Below are positions 8,108 through 15,716 of a DNA stretch of 64,000 nucleotides, piece after piece. Under the pieces are notes generated by a model. The model worked only from the letters and a program-made list of their open reading frames with translations. It was not told the DNA's origin and did no database searches. This DNA is from Pseudomonadota bacterium. GTDB lineage: Bacteria; Pseudomonadota; Alphaproteobacteria; Sphingomonadales; Sphingomonadaceae. How positions within the stretch are numbered: position 1 is the stretch's first letter; each line of letters opens with the position of its first letter. The stretch spans positions 44,043 through 108,042 of the forward strand of contig JAKPHK010000011.1 of NCBI GenBank assembly GCA_029550345.1. The letters are read 5' to 3'. The position numbers were made by a program, and so were the translations under genes.

Positions 8108-9844
8108 TCAGTCGGTCAGGCTCATGGCATCGAGCGCATAGAGCAGGCCAGCACCGGCCATGGCCGCCGCCTTGAGGCCCCGCGTTTCCGGAACGATGTG
8201 CTCGATGAAGTAGCGCGTGATGACCGGTTTCGTCCGGGCCAGGGCGCCCCCTGCGCTGGCGGCGGCGCGGGCCTGGCGCAGCAGTTGCCACCCCGCCACC
8301 GCAACCGCGCACATGGTGCAGAACGGCACACTGCCGGCCAGCTTGTCATCCAGGCTGGCCTCGGCGGACATCCACCGGGCGATGGCGATGCAATCCTGCG
8401 CAAGGTCTGCCAGCGGCGTCCCCTCCCCGGCCTCGGCGGCAACGTCGGCCAGCAGCGCCGTCAGGACCGCGCCATTCTCGTAACCCAGCTTGCGCGTCAC
8501 GAGATCGGCGGCCTGGATGCCATTGGTGCCTTCGTAGATCGGGGCGATCCGCGCATCGCGGTAGTGCTGGGCCGCGCCCGTTTCCTCGATGAAGCCCATG
8601 CCGCCATGAATCTGCACGCCAAGGCTGGCCACTTCGCAGCCGATATCGGTGCCCCAGGCCTTGATCATCGGCACCAGGCAATCAGCGCGCACCTGCGCAT
8701 CCCGGTAGCCGAGCGCGGCCCGATCGACCATGCCGGCTGTGTAATAGAGCAGCGCCCGCGCGCCTTCGGTGAGGGCGCGCATGCGCAACAGCATGCGCCG
8801 CACGTCGGGATGCTCAACGATCGCCACGGGTTCGCGCGACGGCGAGCCGGCGCGGGCCGACTGGATGCGTTCGCGCGCATAATGCTGCGCCTGCTGGAGC
8901 GCCCGCTCGGCAATCTGAACCCCCTGGCTGCCGACATTGATCCGGGCCGAGTTCATCATCGTGAACATGCACTTCAGGCCTTCGTTCTCGCGGCCGATCA
9001 GTTCACCGATGCATTCGTCGTTATCGCCGAAACTCATCACGCAGGTGGGCGAGGCCATGATGCCCAGCTTGTGCTCAAGGCTCACCACCCGCAGATCGTT
9101 GCGCGCGCCGAGGCTGCCATCGGCCGCCACGTGATACTTGGGCACGATGAACAGGCTGATGCCCCGGCTGCCCGCCGGCGCGCCCGGCGTGCGCGCGAGC
9201 ACGAGGTGGACGATATTGCCGGCCAGATCGTGTTCGCCCCAGGTGATGAAGATCTTGGTGCCCTTGATCCGATAGCGCCCGGCACGTTCGCCCTGCGTGA
9301 TCGGCGTGGCCGTGGCGCGCAGGGCGCCCACGTCAGAACCGGCCTGCGGTTCGGTGAGGTTCATCGTGCCCGACCATTCGCCGCTGATCAGGCGCGGCAG
9401 GAACAGATCCTGCTGGGCCGGGCTGCCATGATGCGTGATCGCCTCGATCGCGCCGACGGTCAGCATCGGCAGCAGGCCGAAGGCCATGTTGGCCGTGCCG
9501 AGGTTCTCCAGCACGTTGGCCGCCAGGGTAAAGGGCAGGCCCTGCCCGCCAAAGCGCGGGTCGCCGGCAATCGCGTTCCAGCCTTGCTCCACATAGGCGC
9601 GATAGGCCTGCGCGAACCCATCGGGCAGGTTCACCCGGCCATCCGCCAGTACCGCGCCCTCAACGTCTCCCTTGCGGTTCAGGGGCGCCCACTCCCCGGC
9701 CGCGAAGGCGCCGATGCCCTCGACGATGGCCTCGACCATGTCCGGGCTGGCAGCGGCGAAGCGCGGATCGGCAGCAAGCTCGGCAAGCCCGGCGTTAACC
9801 CGGATCGCGAGAATCTGATCGGCAGTGGCGGCGGTGAATTCCAT
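8108..9844 (-). CDS. Acyl-CoA dehydrogenase (long FadE/DmdC-like type)
   Basis: 578 aa from ATG 9844. The frame extends upstream to 10012 but that part crosses a hairpin and lacks family similarity. The length and the C-terminal extension fit the ~590-aa acyl-CoA dehydrogenases with an extra C-terminal domain (DmdC-like) rather than the 380-aa type. Visible are 'MNLTEPQAGSDVGALRATA' (FAD/substrate contact), 'TKIFITWGEHDLAGNIVHLVLART', and 'IHGGMGFIEETGAAQHYRDARIAPIYEGTNGIQA', where the glutamate of 'YEGT' is the expected catalytic base. It oxidises an acyl-CoA to the 2-enoyl-CoA, passing electrons to ETF. The ribosome site is weak. It stands alone between the TetR gene and the minus-strand TBDR2 unit. 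Confidence 0.9.
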   Translation of the reverse strand: MEFTAATADQILAIRVNAGLAELAADPRFAAASPDMVEAIVEGIGAFAAGEWAPLNRKGDVEGAVLADGRVNLPDGFAQAYRAYVEQGWNAIAGDPRFGGQGLPFTLAANVLENLGTANMAFGLLPMLTVGAIEAITHHGSPAQQDLFLPRLISGEWSGTMNLTEPQAGSDVGALRATATPITQGERAGRYRIKGTKIFITWGEHDLAGNIVHLVLARTPGAPAGSRGISLFIVPKYHVAADGSLGARNDLRVVSLEHKLGIMASPTCVMSFGDNDECIGELIGRENEGLKCMFTMMNSARINVGSQGVQIAERALQQAQHYARERIQSARAGSPSREPVAIVEHPDVRRMLLRMRALTEGARALLYYTAGMVDRAALGYRDAQVRADCLVPMIKAWGTDIGCEVASLGVQIHGGMGFIEETGAAQHYRDARIAPIYEGTNGIQAADLVTRKLGYENGAVLTALLADVAAEAGEGTPLADLAQDCIAIARWMSAEASLDDKLAGSVPFCTMCAVAVAGWQLLRQARAAASAGGALARTKPVITRYFIEHIVPETRGLKAAAMAGAGLLYALDAMSLTD

Positions 9845-9965
9845 GGTATCGGCTTCTGGCTTTCCGGCGAATTCGGGCACAAACCCGAGATGGGGACAAG
9901 GGGGTAATCGGGAACCGGCATCAAGGGGCAGATCGGCCACGCGGAGCGATGCATCCGACACGTAA

Positions 9966-9999
9966 CCGCGCCCGACCGCCATACTGCGATCGGGCGCGG
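9966..9999 (-). terminator. Strong hairpin downstream of the TBDR2 unit
   Basis: A perfect 10-bp stem CCGCGCCCGA / TCGGGCGCGG with a 14-nt loop lies 24 bp past the stop of the last gene of the minus-strand unit (10023). There is no clear U-tract, so it could be a terminator or an RNA-stabilising hairpin. Confidence 0.45.
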
Positions 10000-10022
10000 A
10001 GAGCATCCCCAAGGTTGCGATC

Positions 10023-10385
10023 TCAGCTGTTGATCAGCTCATCGACGACGGTATCGATCGGCGGTGCGCTTTCAGTCATGGCCTGGATCGCCTGCATCGG
10101 CCCGCGCATGACCCGCAAGATATACTCGCGGATCATGTCGCTGCGCTCCGCCGCGGCATCGCCGGCGGGAACATAGGCTTCGATGTCGGCGCGCGAGATC
10201 GAGCCCTTGGCCTCGAGCAGGCGCTCCACCGTGTCCAGCCGCTGGCGCATCACCGAAACCTCGCCCACCAGCGACAGCAGGATCGAGTAAAGCTCCTCAT
10301 TCTGCGGATCGGCAAAATAGGACGGGCGCTTGCCCTTGGGCTTGCGGTTGGCCAGGGCCATCCAATCGAGCGTGGTTTCCGTCAT
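10023..10385 (-). CDS. Uncharacterised 120-aa protein paired with methyltransferase
   Basis: 120 aa starting at ATG 10385, which overlaps the methyltransferase stop by 4 bp (ATGA), so it is translationally coupled. It is a mainly helical, charged protein: 'NEELYSILLSLVGEVSVMRQRLDTVERLLEAKG' could form a coiled coil at residues ~35-75, followed by 'ADIEAYVPAGDAAAERSDMIREYILRVM'. It has no signal peptide or membrane segment. I do not recognise a family. Coupling to the methyltransferase suggests an accessory subunit, which is inference only. Confidence 0.7.
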   Translation of the reverse strand: MTETTLDWMALANRKPKGKRPSYFADPQNEELYSILLSLVGEVSVMRQRLDTVERLLEAKGSISRADIEAYVPAGDAAAERSDMIREYILRVMRGPMQAIQAMTESAPPIDTVVDELINS

Positions 10386-11596
10386 TTCGGTTCGCCTCCC
10401 TTCCAGGCGCCATAGGCGTGCCATGCAGCGGCGCGGCCATGATCTTCGGTTTCATCGGTTGCCGCTTCGGGGAAGATCGTCCGATCGGCCACGGCCTTGA
10501 CCGCGGCGACGAACAGCTCTTCCGGCGCGAAGCCGGCGCTCACCATCTGCTGCTTCAGGTCCATTCCGTGCATGGCCGACCAGAACGGCTCATTGTTGTT
10601 GAACGCATCCCAATCGCGGATGAACTGCTCGTAAAGCGGCATGTCCAGCGTATATTGCGGCTGTTCCACGTGCAGCATCAGACCGTGCGGCGCCAGCACG
10701 CGGAAGCCTTCCCGGATGATCTGCGGCAGGGCCTTGCCACTCAACTCGTGCAGGAACATCGTGGTCTGCACCCAGTCGAAACAACCATCCCCCCAGCGCG
10801 ACAGATCTTCGCCATTGTGCTGGATGAAGGTGATGTTCATGGCCCCAAGGGCCTGGGCACGCGCATGGCCATAGCGCAGCGAAGCGGCGGCCGTGTCGAT
10901 CGCGATGAATTCCGCCTCCGGATAGGCCAGGGCCAGCGGCACGACATTGTGGCCGATGGTGCAGCCGATATCGAGCACGCGGCGCGGCTTCCAGTTGGGA
11001 TAGTTGGCGCGCAGCCACTGCACCACCGCCTGCCCGCCGCCGTCCGACAGGCCGCCCAGCGCACCGGCCGTGGTCGCGAACAGGCCGCTATCGTAGTTGG
11101 CGCCGGCCGAAACGTCGCCCGGACGCTCCTCGCCGTGATAGCAGCCCGGCATGCAGTGAATGTCCACCGCCGACTGATAACGCGGCACCTCGACCGTGGG
11201 ATCGAGCTGCAAGGTGGCCTTGCCGGCATTCAGGGCATTGGCGCGCGCATCGAGTTCGTCCAGCTGGCGCAACGCGATCGCGCGGCCGTTCTGCTGGCGC
11301 ATTTCCATCGTGTTGCGCTTGGAGGCCGACCACAGCTGGTGGAAGGGATCGCGGTTCATCGCATGGCGGATCTCGAACCGGTCCTTGGGATCACGCCCGT
11401 GCTCCTTGCGGAACGCCGGCAAGACCCGCGCCTCATAGGCAATCTTGTTTCCCGCACCCAATGAAGATGCAAGAAATTTGTTCATATGAGTAATGAAATC
11501 GAAACGAGCCGCCTCATCCAGTGTGGCGGATGGAAACATATCGTGCTTTGTTACCGCACGATATGGAGGAACATGCACCCCTGATGACTTACTCAT
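10382..11596 (-). CDS. SAM-dependent methyltransferase
   Basis: 404 aa. The SAM-binding motif I is 'RRVLDIGCTIGHNVVPLALAY', with the acidic end of strand beta2 at 'FIAIDTAAASL', and the later 'FDWVQTTMFLHELS' and 'VLAPHGLMLHVEQP' match class I methyltransferases. The ~190-residue N-terminal extension ('FDFITHMNKFLASSLG', 'MNRDPFHQLWSASKRNTMEM') is not recognised and may bind substrate. It overlaps both neighbours by 4 bp (nitrilase-like upstream, 120-aa protein downstream) inside the minus-strand TBDR2 unit. The methyl acceptor is unknown. A methyltransferase in a catabolic unit could detoxify, or demethylate in reverse. Confidence 0.88.
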   Translation of the reverse strand: MSKSSGVHVPPYRAVTKHDMFPSATLDEAARFDFITHMNKFLASSLGAGNKIAYEARVLPAFRKEHGRDPKDRFEIRHAMNRDPFHQLWSASKRNTMEMRQQNGRAIALRQLDELDARANALNAGKATLQLDPTVEVPRYQSAVDIHCMPGCYHGEERPGDVSAGANYDSGLFATTAGALGGLSDGGGQAVVQWLRANYPNWKPRRVLDIGCTIGHNVVPLALAYPEAEFIAIDTAAASLRYGHARAQALGAMNITFIQHNGEDLSRWGDGCFDWVQTTMFLHELSGKALPQIIREGFRVLAPHGLMLHVEQPQYTLDMPLYEQFIRDWDAFNNNEPFWSAMHGMDLKQQMVSAGFAPEELFVAAVKAVADRTIFPEAATDETEDHGRAAAWHAYGAWKGGEPK

Positions 11597-12747
11597 ATCA
11601 CTCCATCCTTTATCATTCGCTCAATGGATTCTTCCTGAATCCTCTTAAAGAAATCTCTATTCGGGATTATTACTTCATTGTCCTGAATCAAACTATCGGC
11701 TGGCTGCGGTGATTTCCCGGCGTAGACAGCCGCGAACAGTTCCAGGCGCTGGCGCGCCAGGAAGTTGGTCATGGCCGGCTTGCGGCGCGTCGCGCGCAGC
11801 GCGGCAAGGTCGATCTCGGCGAAGGCCGTGAAGGTTTCGCGGGAATTGGACTCCGCCAGAACCCTGCCCTTGTAGTCCACCACCATGCTGTTGCCGTCGC
11901 CCGCCCCCACCGGCAGGCTCGACAATTCGATTCCCGCCGTATTGGCAGAGACGACGTAGGCCATGTTCTCCTGGGCCCGGGCACGCTTGGCGATGGCCTT
12001 GGGCGTATCGATCGGCGAGCCGATCTCCGAGGAACTGTGGACGAAGACCTCTGCCCCGCGCAGCGCCATGGCGCGGGCGATCTCGGGATAGAGAATCTCT
12101 TCCGACGCGATCGCCGCCAGGTTGCCGATTTCCGTACGCGCCACCGGGAACACGCCGTCGAGGCCATAGATGTCGAGGTATTTTGACCATACGTCGTGCG
12201 GGGTCGGCGCGAACATGGAATTGAGCCGGCGATAGCGCAGCACGACATCGCCCGATGGCGCCAGCACGAAACTGGTCTGGAAATAGAGGCCGGGGAAATG
12301 CCGGTCCACCTCATAGGCATTGCCGGCAATGAACATGCCGAGGCGCTGGGCCATGGCACCCATCGCCTCGTATTCGGGGCCATCCACTTCCAGCGCGGCG
12401 ATATCGGCGAAATCCGGAATGGAAATCCGGCCGGGATAGCTGGTCAGCACATATTCCGGCAGCACCGCCAGCTTCGTTGGAGTTCCGGCATATTGCTGGA
12501 CGAAGATGCCGGCCGACCGGATCTTCGGCTCCATCGAGGCGATGGTTTCCATCATCTGCTTGCGGGCGGCGGCCTTGTCGGCCGCCCGTTCAACAGACCG
12601 GGCGGCCAGCTGCATCGCCACCGCCGCATATGTTTTCACGTCTGCCATTTTCTGCCCATTTCCCTTGCCAACCGGCGCCGCCGCCACGCGATCGATCATC
12701 ATCGTGGAAGCCGCCCCCGCCAGAAACTGTCTGCGCACGACTTCCAT
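11593..12747 (-). CDS. Tat-exported nitrilase-superfamily protein lacking the catalytic cysteine
   Basis: 384 aa. The N-terminus 'MEVVRRQFLAGAAS' is a twin-arginine-type signal, so the protein is probably periplasmic. The carbon-nitrogen hydrolase fold is clear: glutamate E98 in 'LAVLPEYVL', and 'GNLAAIASEEILYPEIARAM', which is the nucleophile-elbow strand of the family. There the usual 'CY/WD..FPE' cysteine is replaced by S215, and the usual lysine ('YRK') reads 'YRR' (R173/R174). Either it is not a classical amidohydrolase or it uses a different chemistry. It overlaps the methyltransferase by 4 bp. It has a paralogue with the same Cys-to-Ser change at 35188-36330. Confidence 0.82.
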   Translation of the reverse strand: MEVVRRQFLAGAASTMMIDRVAAAPVGKGNGQKMADVKTYAAVAMQLAARSVERAADKAAARKQMMETIASMEPKIRSAGIFVQQYAGTPTKLAVLPEYVLTSYPGRISIPDFADIAALEVDGPEYEAMGAMAQRLGMFIAGNAYEVDRHFPGLYFQTSFVLAPSGDVVLRYRRLNSMFAPTPHDVWSKYLDIYGLDGVFPVARTEIGNLAAIASEEILYPEIARAMALRGAEVFVHSSSEIGSPIDTPKAIAKRARAQENMAYVVSANTAGIELSSLPVGAGDGNSMVVDYKGRVLAESNSRETFTAFAEIDLAALRATRRKPAMTNFLARQRLELFAAVYAGKSPQPADSLIQDNEVIIPNRDFFKRIQEESIERMIKDGVI

Positions 12748-12756
12748 GACCGCCCC

Positions 12757-14307
12757 CTAGAGCCCAAGCGAGCCGGGGTTCATCAGCCCGCGCGGATCGA
12801 GCGCCGACTTGAGCGCCACGAGCAACGCATCGGCTGCCGGGTCCAGGCTTTCACGATAGCGATAGGTGCGCCCGATCTGGAAGTGCACCGCCTGATGGGC
12901 CAGGAACAGGTCGACGATCGCCTGCTTGATCTCCTGCACCGCAGCCCAGATTTCCGGATCGTGCGGGAAAACCTGGAGCTTCTTCAGGTGCCCCGGCTCC
13001 ACCGTCCGGTCGATCAGCGGATTGCGGGCATCGCGCCAGTAGAGGCACGGCTCGATCACCACGCCGGCCCCGCCAACGGCGGCCATCAGCGTGCCGGGGT
13101 GGATGTCGAGCCGCTCCATCGTTTCGGCGTAGCTGGCGAACAGGTCTTCCAGGGCCGCGAAGCAGGCCTGGGCCTTGCTGTGCGAAACCAGCCCGTGGAT
13201 CGGAGCCCAGCGCTCGCCCTGCGAGCCCAGCATCATGTTCAGCGGCCCGAACGGATTGGCGCGCACGATCTTGGGCACGGTATTTTCCACCTCGGTTCCG
13301 CCGTGGCGGGCCACGATCGCGCGAGCAACGGCGATATCCGCATCGGCTGCCTGCTGGATGCCCGCTTCGGCCATCACGTGCATGGAGAACGTTGCATCCC
13401 CCATGAAGTTGCGGCCTGCCGTGACGACCTTCACGCCCTCCTTCAGGGCCTTCAGGACCGAGCCCTGCTTCTTCATCATGCCAACCAGCTGCTTGGCATC
13501 GGTGGACAGGCTGTCGCGCTGCATGCGGATGGCGTTCAGGCGCGGATCGAAGCCGAAGCATTCCGTCGAGACGCCCGACCGTTCGATCTCGCTCATCGCG
13601 CCAAGGTAGCTGGCGGCATCCGTGAAGGTGAAGCTGGCATAGCCATGGCAGCGGGCTTCGGGCACCATCCGCATGGTGATCGTCGCTTTGATCCCCAGCG
13701 CGCCGGTATCCGCAAGGAAAATGCCGGTCAGGTCCGGGCCATAGGGGCGCGCGTGGCTGCTGCCGGTCTTCATCACCGTGCCGTCCGCGAGAACCACTTC
13801 CAGCGCGACGCAGCTCTGGACGGCCGTGCCATGGCGCCCGGTGCCCCAGAAGATGCCGTTCTGGCTCATCCCGCCGCCAACCGTGGCATGAATGCCCGAA
13901 AGCGTGCCCCAGAACGGCGTGCGCAGGCCGCGCGGGCGCAGCGCCTCATACAGCGCCGCCCAGGTGCACCCGGCCTCGACCGTCACGGTCATGTCGGTTT
14001 CGTTGATGTCGAGGATGCGGTTCATCGTCGCCGTGTCGAACAGCACCGCGCCGGGCCGGGATGGCGTGTAGCCGCCGGTATAGCTCATGCCGCCGCCGCG
14101 CGGCACCACGACCAGGCCCCGATCGGTCGCGGCCTTGACCGCGGCCGCCAGCGAGGCGGTGTCGGTCGGATGGACGACGGCCGCCAGGTCGGCCCCGCGA
14201 TCGTAGATGTCGTGCGCGAACAGATCCAGCGTGGCCGCGTCGGTCGCCACGCGGGCGCCACCGGCGGCAAGGGCCTGGATCAGATCGGGTTCAGCAAGGG
14301 TGGCCAT
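12757..14307 (-). CDS. FAD-binding oxidoreductase (VAO/PCMH, GlcD-like)
   Basis: 516 aa. The N-terminal half is the FAD_binding_4 fold: 'VVHPTDTASLAAAVKAA', 'VVVPRGGGMSYTGGY' (pyrophosphate loop), 'VTVEAGCTWAALYEAL', 'GIHATVGGGMSQNG'. The C-terminal half is the substrate cap of 4-cresol dehydrogenase / glycolate oxidase types. It oxidises an alcohol, hydroxy-acid or alkylphenol-like substrate. The acceptor is not encoded in the protein. It lies 9 bp upstream of the nitrilase-like gene and 18 bp downstream of the MFS gene. It is paralogous to 40305-41885, which overlaps membrane protein C. Confidence 0.88.
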   Translation of the reverse strand: MATLAEPDLIQALAAGGARVATDAATLDLFAHDIYDRGADLAAVVHPTDTASLAAAVKAATDRGLVVVPRGGGMSYTGGYTPSRPGAVLFDTATMNRILDINETDMTVTVEAGCTWAALYEALRPRGLRTPFWGTLSGIHATVGGGMSQNGIFWGTGRHGTAVQSCVALEVVLADGTVMKTGSSHARPYGPDLTGIFLADTGALGIKATITMRMVPEARCHGYASFTFTDAASYLGAMSEIERSGVSTECFGFDPRLNAIRMQRDSLSTDAKQLVGMMKKQGSVLKALKEGVKVVTAGRNFMGDATFSMHVMAEAGIQQAADADIAVARAIVARHGGTEVENTVPKIVRANPFGPLNMMLGSQGERWAPIHGLVSHSKAQACFAALEDLFASYAETMERLDIHPGTLMAAVGGAGVVIEPCLYWRDARNPLIDRTVEPGHLKKLQVFPHDPEIWAAVQEIKQAIVDLFLAHQAVHFQIGRTYRYRESLDPAADALLVALKSALDPRGLMNPGSLGL

Positions 14308-14325
14308 TTCAAATCCTCGAAAACA

Positions 14326-15633
14326 TCAGGGAAGCGGTTGGGGGGCGGCCGCGAACGGCTCGGGGTCCTCGTCATCGAACGACTCCGGGTAGCGGCCGAG
14401 CGTGAGCAGGAGGGCACCGCCGCCCACGAAGCCGATCATCGCCACCAGGAGGATCGCATCGTAGGATCCGGTCACGTCGCGGACATAGGCGTAGACGATC
14501 GACGAGAAGGCCGAGGCGATGCCGAACGGCATGTAGAGCATGCCGTAGATCTTGCCGTAGTGAGCCATGCCGTAATAGCGGCCGGCGAGGTAGGCGATTA
14601 GGTCGGCCTCGGCGCCGGCGGCAAAGCCCAGGAAGAAGGCCGCGACCCCGGCCATTGCCAAGCTCACGTGTCCGCCCATCAGGATGGCGCAGGTCAGCGC
14701 GGGCAGGCACAGCAGCGGGAAGGCGACGAAGCCCTGCCAGAACCGGTCGAGCAGCGCGCCGGTGATCATGCGGCCGGCGAAAATGCCGATGCCCAGCACG
14801 CCCATGATGCTCGCGGCCGACTGGGCGCTGATGCCGGCGTCCTTGAGGATCGCGGGCATGTTGACGAAGGCGCCGGAATAGCACCCGGCGACGATGCTGA
14901 TCGAAATCCACATGATGTAGAAGCGATAGCCGCGCATCGCGTCGCGCAGGGTCCGGCCGACAAGGCGGCCGTCGCTGGTGACCAGCGCCTCGGGCCGCTC
15001 CTCCGGACGGGGTTCGCGGAAGTAGCGCCAAGCCAGCGGGAGGGCCACCAGCAAGGGCAGCAGGGCCATGAGCGCGAACATCACGCGCCAGCCGAACCGC
15101 CCCATCGCCCAGACCCCCAGCTTGGGGACGAACAGCGCCGCGACGCTGGTGCCCATGAGCAGGATGCCGAGCGCAAGGCCGCGATGGCGAACGAACCACA
15201 GGTTGATGGCCCGGCTCCAGGTGACCGGGGTCGAGCCGATGCCGACGAGCCCGATGACGGCCCACAGGCCATAGTAGATGTAGAGGGTCGACGCGGTATT
15301 CGCAGTCGGCGTCAGGGCCACGGCGGCCAGCGCCACCGCAAAGGCAAACACCGACCACAGCGCCACCGTTCGCACGCCGTAGCGATCCGAAAGCCAGCCG
15401 AACACCGGGGCCATCAGGCTGGCGATCAGGCCGTAGATGGTGGCCGGGAGAATGATCTCGGTGCGGTTCCAGCCGAATTCCGCGCTCAGCGGCTCGACGG
15501 TGAACCCGATCAGGTTGAACGGAATGGGCGACGCGCCGCAGGTCACCCCCACCATTGCCGCCAGCAAGACCTTCCAGCCGTTGGCGAATTCGCCGTCGGA
15601 ACGACTGGCTTGATGCTGCGCGAGCGATGTCAT
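14326..15633 (-). CDS. MFS transporter (monocarboxylate-porter-like)
   Basis: 435 aa with about twelve hydrophobic helices. The first loop 'GASPIPFNLIGFTVEPLSAEFGWNRTEI' and the loop 2-3 motif 'GWLSDRYGVRTV' are MFS hallmarks, and the overall pattern is that of the oxalate/monocarboxylate porter group. It would move a small organic acid across the inner membrane. It is placed between TBDR2 and the FAD oxidoreductase on the same strand, so it probably imports the product delivered by TBDR2. Confidence 0.9.
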   Translation of the reverse strand: MTSLAQHQASRSDGEFANGWKVLLAAMVGVTCGASPIPFNLIGFTVEPLSAEFGWNRTEIILPATIYGLIASLMAPVFGWLSDRYGVRTVALWSVFAFAVALAAVALTPTANTASTLYIYYGLWAVIGLVGIGSTPVTWSRAINLWFVRHRGLALGILLMGTSVAALFVPKLGVWAMGRFGWRVMFALMALLPLLVALPLAWRYFREPRPEERPEALVTSDGRLVGRTLRDAMRGYRFYIMWISISIVAGCYSGAFVNMPAILKDAGISAQSAASIMGVLGIGIFAGRMITGALLDRFWQGFVAFPLLCLPALTCAILMGGHVSLAMAGVAAFFLGFAAGAEADLIAYLAGRYYGMAHYGKIYGMLYMPFGIASAFSSIVYAYVRDVTGSYDAILLVAMIGFVGGGALLLTLGRYPESFDDEDPEPFAAAPQPLP

Positions 15634-15667
15634 CTGTGCGATCCCGTCCGTGGTAATCCGGGAGGAC

Positions 15668-15689
15668 CGGGAGGGGACTGCCCCTCCCG
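15668..15689. terminator. GC hairpin between TBDR2 and MFS genes
   Basis: CGGGAGGGG-ACTG-CCCCTCCCG is a perfect 9-bp stem with a 4-nt loop in the 83-bp gap after the TBDR2 stop. There is no U-run on the minus strand. It may be a partial terminator or processing hairpin that lets the receptor be expressed more strongly than the genes below it. Confidence 0.45.
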
Positions 15690-15716
15690 ATCCGACCCCA
15701 TATCAAGCTTCGGCAA

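Noticed and set aside
12196..14601. Plus-strand frame of 801 codons opposite the nitrilase-like and FAD genes
   Set aside because: It spans two well-supported minus-strand genes and their spacer, with His/Arg/Gly-rich nonsense composition.
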